From JACDEA01 sp963742585 (GTDB lineage: Bacteria > Actinomycetota > Acidimicrobiia > Acidimicrobiales > JACDEA01): DNA of 64,000 nucleotides. Numbering within the stretch: the stretch's first letter is position 1; each line of letters begins with the position of its first letter. Under the pieces are notes generated by a model. The model searched no databases. It saw only the letters and a list, made by a program, of their open reading frames with translations, and was not told the DNA's origin. The stretch covers positions 434,001 through 498,000 of the forward strand of contig CAVUMI010000006.1 of assembly GCA_963742585.1 (NCBI GenBank), in the 5' to 3' direction. A program made the position numbers and the translations under genes. Of the stretch, positions 8,657 to 16,909 are shown one piece after another.

Positions 8657-9830
8657 ATGACCGACCTCCCGCTGCTGGTCGTCGCAGTGGTGATCGTCGC
8701 CGTCGGCGCGGCGCTGGCGATGGCCGGGCTCCTGGTATTCCGCCGGCTCGTGCCGGCAGATCAGCTCGAGGGGCACAACGAGGTGGCGGGTTGGATGTTT
8801 GCAACCGTGGCGCTCCTGTACTCGGTGACCGTCGCCTTCGTCGTCTTCGCCGCGTACCAGCGATTCGTCGACGCCACGGATTCGGTGACGCAGGAGGCGG
8901 CGGTGACGGTCAGCCTGTTTCAGGCCGCCGATGGTCTCCCGGAGCCAGTGCGGTCCTCAGCTCACGCCGTCACCCGCGCCTACGTCAAGGAAGTGACCGA
9001 AAGCGAGTGGGACAGCCACGGCACACTGCCGCGTCCACACGTCGCGAGACGCCCTCACGCCGGTGTGGCGAGTGTTCGACAGCTTCAAGCCCGCCAACGC
9101 GGGCGAAGAAGCCGTCGAGGAGGCCGCCCTGTCCACGTTCCGCGACCTTGAGCGACAACGCCATTTGCGTCACCTCGCCGGCGAAGCCAGCATGCCCGTG
9201 GCGTTCTGGGCGCTCCTCGTCGGCGGAGCGATAGTCATCGTCGCGATGTCATACCTCTTCGTGACCAGGCGACTCTGGGTCCACATGGCGCTGGTCGCCA
9301 TGCTGGGCGGATCCACCGCCGGCGTCATCGCATTGATTTTCAGCATCAACTACCCGTTCACCGGCCAAACGCACGTAAGCCGCCGGCCCTTCGATCATGC
9401 GGTGCAGATGTTCGCCGCGCTCGAGTTCGAGGACAGCAATTTCCTCGGCACGCCCGCACTCCCGCCTGGGCCTTCGAAAGCAGTAACCGTCGACGGCACG
9501 CGCCCCTGGACCGACACGGGCGTCGACGTGCGCCCTGGTGACGTGGTTGCGGTCACGGCCACCGGCGAAGTCTTCGCCGCCGCGACCATCAGCACCGGGC
9601 CCAACGGCCTGGCCGAGCGCCCCGACCTCGCCAAGTCGAACGTGCTGGCGAGGGAGAACCACGCGGCCTTGATCGGTCGCATCGGTGCGAACGGCGTTCC
9701 CTTCCCCGTCGGCAGCGACTTCTCCTCGGCCGGGTTGCCTGCGGGGCGTCTCTACCTCGGCATCAATGACATCGGCCTCGAGAACAACGACGGCGAGTTC
9801 CTCGCGGTCGTACGGATCAGCAGCCCCTAA
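8657..9830 (+). pseudogene. DUF4239 membrane protein fused to a PA-IL-like lectin domain, frame-shifted
   Basis: Read as one gene broken by a single frameshift near 9015-9055 (total length 3n+1). Part 1 (8657-about 9020) has two TM helices and the DUF4239-type pattern (GHNEVAGWMFATVALLYSV, then AYQRFVDATDSVTQEA). Part 2 (9063-9830) resumes with ALTPVWRVFDSF, two more helices and then, from about 9480, about 115 residues resembling the PA-IL (LecA-type) galactose-binding lectin: WTDTGVDVRPGD, GPNGL, ALIGRIG, AGRLYLGINDIG, NDGEF. The ATG follows a TAACGT -10-like hexamer by 7 bp, suggesting a leaderless transcript. A sequencing indel is as likely as a real pseudogene, since essential genes here show the same fault. 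Confidence 0.75.
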
Positions 9831-10954
9831 GCGGCGAGGTACGCAGCTCTCACTGCGAGCGCCTGGCGAACCTCACCCACGACATCTTCGAGGAACTCCT
9901 CGCGGTAGGTCGCGTCGGTGAGCATGGTCACGGTGAAGTACAGGCCGGCAAAGCCTGAGAGGAAGGCCGACACCTGAACCAACTCCCTGGTGAGCTGAAC
10001 CTCACGGCCCCAGAGGTCGAACCGACCGAAGACATGGATCGTTCCTCCTGTCCACGTCCTCACCACATCCGGAGAGACGGCGAGCAACCCGAACACGAAG
10101 AAGAACGCGCCGATAAGCACGCTCACCGTGATCACCTGGAGGGCCTGTCCGAAGAACACCAGTAGGCCGACGTTGGCCCGCTGCCGGTTCGACAACGGCA
10201 CGTGCGCGGGCGACGTCGCCCGACCGGCCATCGGCGTGCCACCGAGAAGGCGGGAAAACGCCTCGCCGTCCTCGAGGCTGGTGAGCCGCCCGATCTCCCG
10301 GGGTAACCGCAGGGCCACGAAGAGCGTGCCGACGGCGACGAACACCGCGATCGTTGCCGCCAGAAACTCGCCTTGCATGGGCCCGGCGACCTGCCAGACC
10401 TCATTGTTGAGGAAAAGGAAGGTGGAGAAGAGGAGAAGCAGCGGCAGGGCCCGCACGATCAGTCCGAACACCGAGCCCAGCTGATGAAGCATGCGCGCCC
10501 CCGCCCACCGGAGCATCGGAATCAGCCCGTAGCTGGTCGCGATGTAAACACCGGCCAGGAGCAGGAGGTTGCCGGTGGCGGTGGCCGCCGCCGACCGGCC
10601 CTGGCCGCCGAAGACAACGGGCAAGACAGCGGGAGCGAGGACGAAGGTGGCCATTTCGACCGGACCGATGCGGCCGGGACGGGCGAGCAAGGGCTGACCC
10701 CGCAACGCATTGGCGGCCGCCCAAATACCAACCAAGAGCGCCAGACCGCCGGCTGCCGCGACGACGTTCAGCCAGAGGGGCCAGTCGAAGTTGGCGGCAC
10801 CTGCCACCTCGAAGAGCAAGATCAGCGTCAACAACGGCACGGCGCGGGTAAGCACGTCGCGCGACGCGCTGTAGTCCTCGATGAAGTGCGGCACACCGCG
10901 GGCCACGAACCACCGCTCGGTGTCACGCCGCAGTTCGTCGGGATCTTCGCTCAT
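9827..10954 (-). CDS. Polytopic membrane protein, unknown function
   Basis: 375 aa from ATG at 10954. The start overlaps the stop of the upstream dioxygenase gene in an ATGA arrangement, indicating translational coupling. The N-terminus is cytoplasmic and charged (SEDPDELRRDTERWFVARG), then about seven hydrophobic segments, some in pairs (VLTRAVPLLTLILLFEVAG, LNVVAAAGGLALLVGIWAA, ALPLLLLFSTFLFL). No transporter or enzyme signature was recognised. It converges with the DUF4239/lectin gene (stops overlap by 4 bp). Confidence 0.75.
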   Translation of the reverse strand: MSEDPDELRRDTERWFVARGVPHFIEDYSASRDVLTRAVPLLTLILLFEVAGAANFDWPLWLNVVAAAGGLALLVGIWAAANALRGQPLLARPGRIGPVEMATFVLAPAVLPVVFGGQGRSAAATATGNLLLLAGVYIATSYGLIPMLRWAGARMLHQLGSVFGLIVRALPLLLLFSTFLFLNNEVWQVAGPMQGEFLAATIAVFVAVGTLFVALRLPREIGRLTSLEDGEAFSRLLGGTPMAGRATSPAHVPLSNRQRANVGLLVFFGQALQVITVSVLIGAFFFVFGLLAVSPDVVRTWTGGTIHVFGRFDLWGREVQLTRELVQVSAFLSGFAGLYFTVTMLTDATYREEFLEDVVGEVRQALAVRAAYLAA

Positions 10955-11715
10955 GCACGGTGCACGGAGTGCGTGACCATGAACCGCGGCGTCGGGGCAC
11001 AGTTCATCGCCAGATTGTGCATCGTCCACGGCAGCATGGCGACAACGTCACCGGCCGCGCCGGTCAGCTCGACGACCCGCACGCGCACGCCATCGATCTC
11101 GTCGCCCTCGGTCATGAACTGCGCGACGCGGTCACCACCGGCCCGGGCCAGCGCCGCGAACCACGGATGGCTCGCCTTCAACTTCTTGCGCACATCCGAT
11201 GAGCTCCCCGCGTCATGATCCGGACTGGCCGCGACCATCCGTCGGACGAGCTCATGACTGCCCTCGACCACCAGCGTGCCGCCAGCCTCGGGTCCGACGT
11301 CGCTCACGTAGCCGAACAAGCGAGCCACCGCTGGTTGGTTCGGGTCGCCTCGCCCAGCCAGGTCGAAGTGCCAGATCTTGTGCGGCAGTACCCACGGTCC
11401 GGGCTGGGGGAAGGTCACTAGCGCCGGGCCCCAAGACCCCGGATCGATCCAGCGGCCGGCACCGAGCAACTCATCGAGCAGAGCGTGGGTGTCGTCGGTC
11501 GCGAACGCGTCGAACGTCCCCTGCTTCTTCAAACCCTGGTTCTTCGAGCCGTAGCCCTGCGGCCAGGTCGACGGGTCGTCGCGCTCGATCCCGCGCTTCG
11601 CGAAGAACGCCCAGACCTGGTCGAGCATCGCGTCAGCGGTTTCGCGCGAGATCGCACCGGGAGCGCGGATGATCCCGGTGGTCGCCAGCTCGCGGCGTTG
11701 CTCGGCAGTCAACAT
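10951..11715 (-). CDS. Phytanoyl-CoA dioxygenase (PhyH)-like Fe(II)/2-oxoglutarate oxygenase
   Basis: 254 aa from ATG 11715 (TTG 11724 also open). The double-stranded beta-helix iron site is visible: HxD in WHFDLAG (about residue 118), and the distal His and 2-oxoglutarate-binding Arg in the C-terminal MHNLAMN..PRFMVTHSV region. PhyH-type enzymes hydroxylate small organic substrates using Fe(II), O2 and 2-oxoglutarate. The gene is translationally coupled to the membrane protein downstream (ATGA overlap), so the pair probably works together. The substrate is unknown. Confidence 0.82.
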   Translation of the reverse strand: MLTAEQRRELATTGIIRAPGAISRETADAMLDQVWAFFAKRGIERDDPSTWPQGYGSKNQGLKKQGTFDAFATDDTHALLDELLGAGRWIDPGSWGPALVTFPQPGPWVLPHKIWHFDLAGRGDPNQPAVARLFGYVSDVGPEAGGTLVVEGSHELVRRMVAASPDHDAGSSSDVRKKLKASHPWFAALARAGGDRVAQFMTEGDEIDGVRVRVVELTGAAGDVVAMLPWTMHNLAMNCAPTPRFMVTHSVHRA

Positions 11716-11810
11716 CCACCGCAAGTCTGGCCCCCGGCACGCCGGCGACTCTGCAGATTTTCCCTCGAGTCAGTCGACGCGGTCGGGTCGCCCGGCGCCC
11801 TCCATCCGGC

Positions 11811-13913
11811 TCAGCCGATGAAGCCGCCTTCGCCCGATGACGCCGTCCACTCCACGTTGCCGGCGAAATGGGCGCTGAGCCTGCCCCGCAACAGGACTCC
11901 CACCAGCCCTCCCAATCGCGGCGAGCACGACGCGACTCCTTGGCTGTTGGTGGTTGCGGTGCACAGCAGCAGGGAGCCGGCGCGGAACGCCACGGTCTGG
12001 TTTGACACCGGGCTTCCCCCCGACGAGAGGCGCGCGGACACTCGGCCAATGGTGAGGCTGATAGTCGGGCCAAGCTTCAGGAACACCGGGGCGACCACAA
12101 GCGATGTCGGCACCGGCGGCTTGACCGTGACGCTCTGGTTGGCGTCGTTGCACACCCCGCTCGCTACGACGTGGTTGCCGTCGCCGCTGTAGGACGCGAC
12201 CCAGCGGTAGGTACCCGGAGCGAGCGGTGTGAACGGATCCGAGGTGTAGCCGCCGTTCCCATTGACGGGCACCGTCGAGGTAAACACAGGTGGTTCAGCA
12301 CAAGCGTCGTCGGCAGCCCCGTAGAGGTGGAACTTCATCGAGCCGGTGGGGTGGATGCCTTCGAGCGACGCAGTATCAGTCACGGGCGTTAGCGCGAACC
12401 CGCCGTTCGAGGCTGCGGCGATCAGCGTGGTCGTGGCTTTGAACACGGTGAGCACGGCCGGTGCGGAGGTCAGCAGGTAGCGCGCGTCCGCCGTGCTACA
12501 CGTCACGGTGTAGCTGCCAGCATCGGTGTGCGGTCCGGCAACGCCGCACGTCGCCGGGGGGGACGACTGAGTGTCACCGTTCCGCAAGCCGCCGGCGTAG
12601 GTGGGTTCGAATACCGGGTCCGCGTCACCATGCACGATCGTCTGGTCATCGGTCGCGACAGCAAGGGGTGACGAAGGGAGCGGCGTGTCGAGCTCGGTCG
12701 GTAGGCGCGCGCCGCTCGCAGGCCATCTCGATCCCGCTGAGTCGTCCTCGGCGGCAACGCCATCGGGTGCGACGATGTCGTCTACGCCGTTGCCGCCAAC
12801 AACGATGGTGATCCGGTCGGGAGGCGCTTGGAGAACGGTCAACTGGTCGTCTCCGCCAAGGCCGTCGACCACGAGGGTCTCGATGCCGCTGAAGGTAACG
12901 TCCAGGCCGGCACCCTGTACCCGATCGTCGCTGATCGTGAAGGTGTCGGCGCCGTCGGTACCGACGACGAGGAGCGAGTCCGCGCCTTCGCTGCCCGCCA
13001 TTGTGACCGGGGCGTTGGTATCGGGACCTCCGTTCGCGACCAATTCGAAGGCTCGCACCTCAAAGACATCGTCGCCCGAATTCCCGTCGAGTGACAGCGG
13101 GCTGTTGTTGGACCACACCTGCATGCGGTCGCCACCTGCGCCACCCGAAGCACGGGCGAGCGCGCCCACACCAGGCGTGAGCCAACCGTCGGTGGTCTCG
13201 ACGGTCTCGGCCTCATCCTGGGGTGCGACCTGCATCGACGTCCGCGGCGCACCGAAGAGTTGGCCGAACGAAAAGGAATCGGCGCCGTCGCCACCATTGA
13301 ACTCCGCCTCGGCGAGAGTGCCATCGGCGAAGAACTGGTCATCGCCGGTGCCACCGGTGACCGCCAACAATTCCATGGTGTCCTCGTAGTTCACCCGCTC
13401 ATACCCCGAAGCGAAGGAAGGCCCGGCTGTCGGAAGTGCGGCGACGAAGCGCTCACGGATGAGGTATGAGAGCGCCCCGGTGGACGGACCGTTGATCATG
13501 AGCCGGTCCCCGCCGTCCGACGCATTTCCCGTGTCGGCGACTCTGACGATGTAGTCGGACGTACCTGTGAGACCGACCTCGACAAGGTCTGCACCGTCTT
13601 GGCCGTCGGCGTCGACCATGTCGCGGGCTCGGACGGCCTCTCGCCCGGTGACCAGGCTGGCTGGCCCAGACACATTGGCGTGGAATTTGTGGCTCAAATC
13701 AACCGTCGGCAGCTGATCGACAAGTACACGGTCCTCGCCGGCTCCTGCCCAGATCTGAGCGTGCCCGGGGAGCGGAGACGAGTAATGAATGAAGTCAGCG
13801 TCCGGGCCGCCAAAGATCTCGGTGACCCCGTCCGCGTGTGCCGTCCGCGGCAACGCCCCTAAGACGAGGGTGGCGGCGGACGCCGCGATGACCATTCGGG
13901 CTACCCGTTTCAT
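11811..13913 (-). CDS. Secreted multi-domain protein with MBG and Ig-like domains
   Basis: 700 aa from ATG 13913, with GGGGAGC just upstream; ATG 13925 is an alternative. Signal peptide MKRVARMVIAASAATLVLGA, cleavage at AHA|D. The first 440 residues carry repeated acidic Gly/Asp units (GTGDDQFF, GGDGADSF, GTDGADTF) reminiscent of calcium-binding haemolysin-type repeats. An MBG-like domain follows (about 465-545: DQTIVHGDADPVF, AGSYTVTC), then two bacterial Ig-like domains (about 555-700; APGTYRWVASYSGDGNH is typical). It ends without a sorting signal. An adhesin or surface-layer-associated role is inferred. Confidence 0.75.
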   Translation of the reverse strand: MKRVARMVIAASAATLVLGALPRTAHADGVTEIFGGPDADFIHYSSPLPGHAQIWAGAGEDRVLVDQLPTVDLSHKFHANVSGPASLVTGREAVRARDMVDADGQDGADLVEVGLTGTSDYIVRVADTGNASDGGDRLMINGPSTGALSYLIRERFVAALPTAGPSFASGYERVNYEDTMELLAVTGGTGDDQFFADGTLAEAEFNGGDGADSFSFGQLFGAPRTSMQVAPQDEAETVETTDGWLTPGVGALARASGGAGGDRMQVWSNNSPLSLDGNSGDDVFEVRAFELVANGGPDTNAPVTMAGSEGADSLLVVGTDGADTFTISDDRVQGAGLDVTFSGIETLVVDGLGGDDQLTVLQAPPDRITIVVGGNGVDDIVAPDGVAAEDDSAGSRWPASGARLPTELDTPLPSSPLAVATDDQTIVHGDADPVFEPTYAGGLRNGDTQSSPPATCGVAGPHTDAGSYTVTCSTADARYLLTSAPAVLTVFKATTTLIAAASNGGFALTPVTDTASLEGIHPTGSMKFHLYGAADDACAEPPVFTSTVPVNGNGGYTSDPFTPLAPGTYRWVASYSGDGNHVVASGVCNDANQSVTVKPPVPTSLVVAPVFLKLGPTISLTIGRVSARLSSGGSPVSNQTVAFRAGSLLLCTATTNSQGVASCSPRLGGLVGVLLRGRLSAHFAGNVEWTASSGEGGFIG

Positions 13914-14011
13914 CGCGCTCCCCATGGCTCCTGCCCAACGTCGACCGGGTGACCGCGTTGTCCGAACAGTATGGCTGCGACCCGGGTCGCGCGTACGAAT
14001 CGGGTCAGCGT

Positions 14012-14722
14012 TCAGCCGGTGAGGCGTGAGCCTGTCGTCGCGCCCACCGCGGGCAGCCGCCCTTTGATGACCTCGAGGGCGTACTTGGCCGGGCCGTTCG
14101 ATCGGTAGCCCGGACATTGGGGGCTGTCGCCACAGGGTTCCATGTCAGTCGCCGAGACGAAGGCCCCGCTGGCGTCGAAGAACGCGATCGACAATGGGAT
14201 AGAGGTGTTGCGCATCCAAAACCCCCGCTCCTCTGCGGCCGGGAAACGAAAGATCATCCCGTCGTAGCCGTCGAGGTCGTTCTGCCGGCTCAGCCCCCGC
14301 TCCTGCTGGGCGGTCGTGTCGGCGGTGAGCACACAGCTCCGGTGTGATCCCTCCGGGTTCTCAATGACGATCTCGGTGGAACCGAAGCCGTCGAAGTCCG
14401 ACCCGGCCGTTGGTCGGGAACAGCGGGCCGGCGCGGTTGTCGCCGGTGCCTGCGAAGCCGGCGCCACCGAGCCCGGCGCCGCGGCAGAACGCCTAATGGT
14501 CGAAGTAGTGGCGCCGGGTGCCAACGTCGGCGCTACGGCGACCAGCGAGGACGAGGTGCTTGGATCTTCGCCGACGGACAGCGAGGTACTGGTCGACGCA
14601 TCGCTGGCCACGGACACCGCGTCGTTGCCGTCGTCGGCAGTCAGCACTGCCACCAACACGACCACGGCCGCCAACACGGCGACGGCGGCAGCCACAAGAC
14701 GCCAGCGGCGATTCGGACTCAC
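14012..14722 (-). CDS. DUF192 family protein with N-terminal membrane anchor
   Basis: 236 aa, GTG start. One TM helix (about 8-28), a long Ser/Thr/Ala-rich linker (about 35-110), then a DUF192 domain (about 120-225) with the family pattern: LTADTTAQQERGLS, MIFRFP, FWMRNTSIPLSIAFFD and the terminal YALEVIKG. DUF192 proteins are small periplasmic or extracellular beta-barrel proteins of unknown biochemical role. The linker looks like an unfolded wall-spanning spacer. The domain call is strong; the function is not known. Confidence 0.85.
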   Translation of the reverse strand: MSPNRRWRLVAAAVAVLAAVVVLVAVLTADDGNDAVSVASDASTSTSLSVGEDPSTSSSLVAVAPTLAPGATTSTIRRSAAAPGSVAPASQAPATTAPARCSRPTAGSDFDGFGSTEIVIENPEGSHRSCVLTADTTAQQERGLSRQNDLDGYDGMIFRFPAAEERGFWMRNTSIPLSIAFFDASGAFVSATDMEPCGDSPQCPGYRSNGPAKYALEVIKGRLPAVGATTGSRLTG

Positions 14723-14763
14723 CCGGTCTTTGCTACCACCAACGCACGTCGCGCACGACGCGT

Positions 14764-15174
14764 CTACCCGCCCGGCCGCTCAACCTGCGCGACCAGCTTC
14801 TTCGGCGCAAGAACGCAGTAGCTCTCGGTCACCAACTCGCGAACCTCGTCCCAGTCGGTATCCCGATCGAGCACCATGCCGACCACGTTGCGCCCCCACC
14901 CGAGGAGGAAGAAGGGGTGGCCGCTGGCCAGGAGCGCCCCGCGCTCCTCATCGGGTGACCGGAAGGCCAGCATCGTGCTCTCGATGCCATCTGCGTCACA
15001 CAGAGCGAACACGTGAGCGAAGTTCTTCTTGCGCACCACCCACCGGCGTCCGGTCCAAGCTTGCTCCTCGTACACATCGGGCAACGCGAGGCATCGCTCT
15101 CGCAGGTTCGCCAGGATGCCGGCGTCGACGTCCATGTACTCGGTCACGGTCGCGCCAGTATCGCGATAAGCCAT
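14764..15174 (-). CDS. MmcQ/YjbR family DNA-binding-like protein
   Basis: 136 aa from ATG 15174, or 123 aa from ATG 15135 (MDVDAG..), which fits the usual family length better. The pattern is typical of MmcQ/YjbR: LPDVYEEQAWTGRRW, VRKKNFAHVF, then HPFFLLGWGRNVVGMVLD and a final ELVTESYCVLAPKKL. Members fold like a CyaY/frataxin-type domain and are presumed DNA- or ligand-binding; no activity is established. With the longer start, only 6 bp separate it from the divergent phosphatase gene, another reason to favour the shorter one. Confidence 0.75.
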   Translation of the reverse strand: MAYRDTGATVTEYMDVDAGILANLRERCLALPDVYEEQAWTGRRWVVRKKNFAHVFALCDADGIESTMLAFRSPDEERGALLASGHPFFLLGWGRNVVGMVLDRDTDWDEVRELVTESYCVLAPKKLVAQVERPGG

Positions 15175-15180
15175 CAGGCG

Positions 15181-15692
15181 ATGCCCTGGCTCAGCGACCG
15201 GTCGCGCGACGGAGGCGTGGACGAGATCCCGCTGCCTGCGGGCCTGCCGGGACGCCTGTTCTTGTGCGGCAAGCACGCGGTTGGGCCGGATCCCGTCGGA
15301 TTGCTGGCGCGGGTCAACGCCACGACGATCGTCTGCCTCAACGAGACGTTCGAACTTCGCGGCCGGTATCCCGCCTTCCTGGAATGGCTCGGAGCGAACA
15401 CGCCGGGCAGTGCAATTCACCATCCCATTCCTGACTTGCACGCTCCATCAGTGGAGGCGCTTGGGGCGCTGGTCGATGAGCTGCACGCTCGCGTCGCGGC
15501 GGGGGAACGGCTCGTCGTGCAGTGCGGCGCGGGCATTGGACGGTCCGGCACGATCGCGGTTGCCCTACTGCTCGCGGGGGTGTCTCACTCGAGGACGCTC
15601 TGGCGACGGTGAGCGCCAACCGTCCGATGGCTGGGCCTGAAATCGGCGCACAGTCCGACGTGCTTGTGGCCTACGCGCAACTCGTCGGCTGA
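15181..15692 (+). pseudogene. Dual-specificity/tyrosine-phosphatase-like protein, frame-shifted near C-terminus
   Basis: The frame from ATG 15181 reads to 15612 and contains the phosphatase signature CX5R(S/T): VQCGAGIGRSGT (about residue 118). A short form of the WPD region may be PIPDLHAP. After LLLAG the frame ends in HSRTLWRR, but the +1 frame continues sensibly (SLEDALATVSANRP and on to AYAQLVG, stop 15690-15692). Adding one G to the five-G run at 15569-15573 restores a 170-residue protein. The break is probably a homopolymer sequencing error. Protein or phosphoinositide phosphatase activity is inferred. Confidence 0.75.
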
Positions 15693-15718
15693 TCCGGACC
15701 TACAGCTACAATCGCGCC

Positions 15719-15883
15719 ATGGTCGGTCTCGCTCAGAAGGTCGTCGTCGTTGTTGCGATGACTGCGGGACTGCTGGCAGGGGCTAGCGCCGCTCTGCCCG
15801 ACGCAATACCCACCACCGTGCCGCCGGTGTGCGTGCAGCTGCCGATGCTCGGCGACGGCATGCAGGCTGGCTACTGCCCCTGA
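15719..15883 (+). CDS. Short secreted peptide, unknown function
   Basis: 54 aa. Signal peptide (VVVVVAMTAGLLAGASA, cleavage at ASA|AL) and a mature part of about 30 residues with two Cys (VCVQL, YCP). A TACAAT -10-like hexamer ends 6 bp before the ATG, the layout of a leaderless actinobacterial transcript, and there is no Shine-Dalgarno sequence. The mature peptide resembles nothing I recognise. Confidence 0.55.
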   Translation: MVGLAQKVVVVVAMTAGLLAGASAALPDAIPTTVPPVCVQLPMLGDGMQAGYCP

Positions 15884-15920
15884 CGTAGGGCTTCGGGAGG
15901 AAGACGGCCGGCGACCAGCG

Positions 15921-15986
15921 TTAGCCGAACGACCTCAGCGTCGTGGCGAGGACCGCATTGAACTGCTCGGGAGGACTTGTGTGGCG
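15921..15986 (-). pseudogene. C-terminal remnant of an alpha/beta-hydrolase (candidate)
   Basis: The last 21 codons of a minus-strand frame read HTSPPEQFNAVLATTLRSFG followed by a stop. This is the usual C-terminal end of an alpha/beta hydrolase (the catalytic His followed by a PEQFN..L..FL helix). No hydrolase sequence precedes it; the upstream DNA is instead a plus-strand cyclase remnant. It is short, so confidence is limited. Confidence 0.35.
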
Positions 15987-15989
15987 CGT

Positions 15990-16190
15990 TCGGCGCCTCG
16001 GAGTCGAAGTACGAGCACGTTGCACACGGGTGAGGTCGACTTCCGCGGGGAAGACGTCGCTGGGCTCGCGGTGCATTGCATCCAGAGTCGAAGCGACAGC
16101 GGGGCCTGGTGAGGTCGTGGTGTCTCGCACCATCCGCGATCTCGTGGTCGGCGCGACATTCCGATTCGCGCGGTCGGGAGACTTGCCGCC
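15990..16190 (+). pseudogene. Remnant of a class III adenylate/guanylate cyclase C-terminus
   Basis: Plus-strand fragments in two frames assemble into a cyclase end: LGVEVRA, then (one frame over) TGEVDFRGEDVAGLAVH, then SRVEATAGPGEVVVS and TIRDLVVGATFRF. The order and spacing match residues near the end of the intact cyclase domain at 16910-18388 (RAGVHTGEVERIGQDLAGIGVHVGARVAAL..GEVLVTSTVKDLALG). At least two frameshifts, and loss of the whole upstream domain, show genuine decay. It ends against the convergent DsbA-like gene. Confidence 0.7.
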
Positions 16191-16199
16191 CGACATCCA

Positions 16200-16805
16200 T
16201 CACGCGAACGCAGCGAAGACAAAGGCTTCAAAGCCAACCGCGTCGTAGTCGATCTCATACCCATCGTCGGTATGGCGGACGTCCAAGGTGGGGCAGAAGA
16301 AGTCTCCTTCGGCGACGAAGAAGTGGGGCGACCCCTTGACGCCTCGCGCGACGCCCTCCGCGAACACGCTGAGAACCGCCTCGTGATCATCGGCGTTCGC
16401 TTCGGGCAGGCCGAGTCTGCCAACAATCGCAGCGACGACCTCAGGGTCGTCGATGGCGGCGCCATCCTCGAACAGAGCGCGGCGAAGCGCGAGGGAACAC
16501 GCCAGCCCCTCGGACGTACCCTCGCGGTAGGCGGCAGCTTCAGCCGCAAGCGCCGGCAGGGTCGTTCCTGGAAACCGCTCTGGCGCGAATCCAGTGAACA
16601 GATCCGGCGCGACGCTGTCGCGCAGAGCAGCCACCTTCCCGATGAGAGATTTCCCGGTGAGCGGCGCGCCATTCACCAGTTCCAACGGCCACACGCGTAC
16701 GAGTATCGGGGGGCCGCCTCTGGCGTCCCGAAACTCAGAGATCCGCGTCAGGCCAACGTGCGCAAAGGGACAGGAGACATCCGCGAAAACCGTGATCGGA
16801 GTCAT
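16200..16805 (-). CDS. DsbA-family thioredoxin-fold protein (FrnE/HCCA-isomerase-like)
   Basis: 201 aa. Thioredoxin-fold start ITVFADVSCPFAHVGL, with a single active-site-type Cys (SCPFAH, no second Cys). A long helical insertion follows, then the cis-Pro loop GVKGSPHFFV near residue 160 and a short C-terminus. FrnE-like oxidoreductases and 2-hydroxychromene-2-carboxylate isomerases share this layout. With one Cys, a disulfide exchange role like classical DsbA is unlikely; a GSH- or thiol-independent isomerase or monothiol role is possible. Cytoplasmic, as there is no signal peptide. Confidence 0.8.
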   Translation of the reverse strand: MTPITVFADVSCPFAHVGLTRISEFRDARGGPPILVRVWPLELVNGAPLTGKSLIGKVAALRDSVAPDLFTGFAPERFPGTTLPALAAEAAAYREGTSEGLACSLALRRALFEDGAAIDDPEVVAAIVGRLGLPEANADDHEAVLSVFAEGVARGVKGSPHFFVAEGDFFCPTLDVRHTDDGYEIDYDAVGFEAFVFAAFA

Positions 16806-16909
16806 TAGTCGGTTCTACCCCGAATCACACGAAATGACGTTGTCACCACTGAGTCGGGCAGAGAACATCCGAGGCGACGAGGTTTGAATACGCGCCACAG
16901 CCCAGAGAG

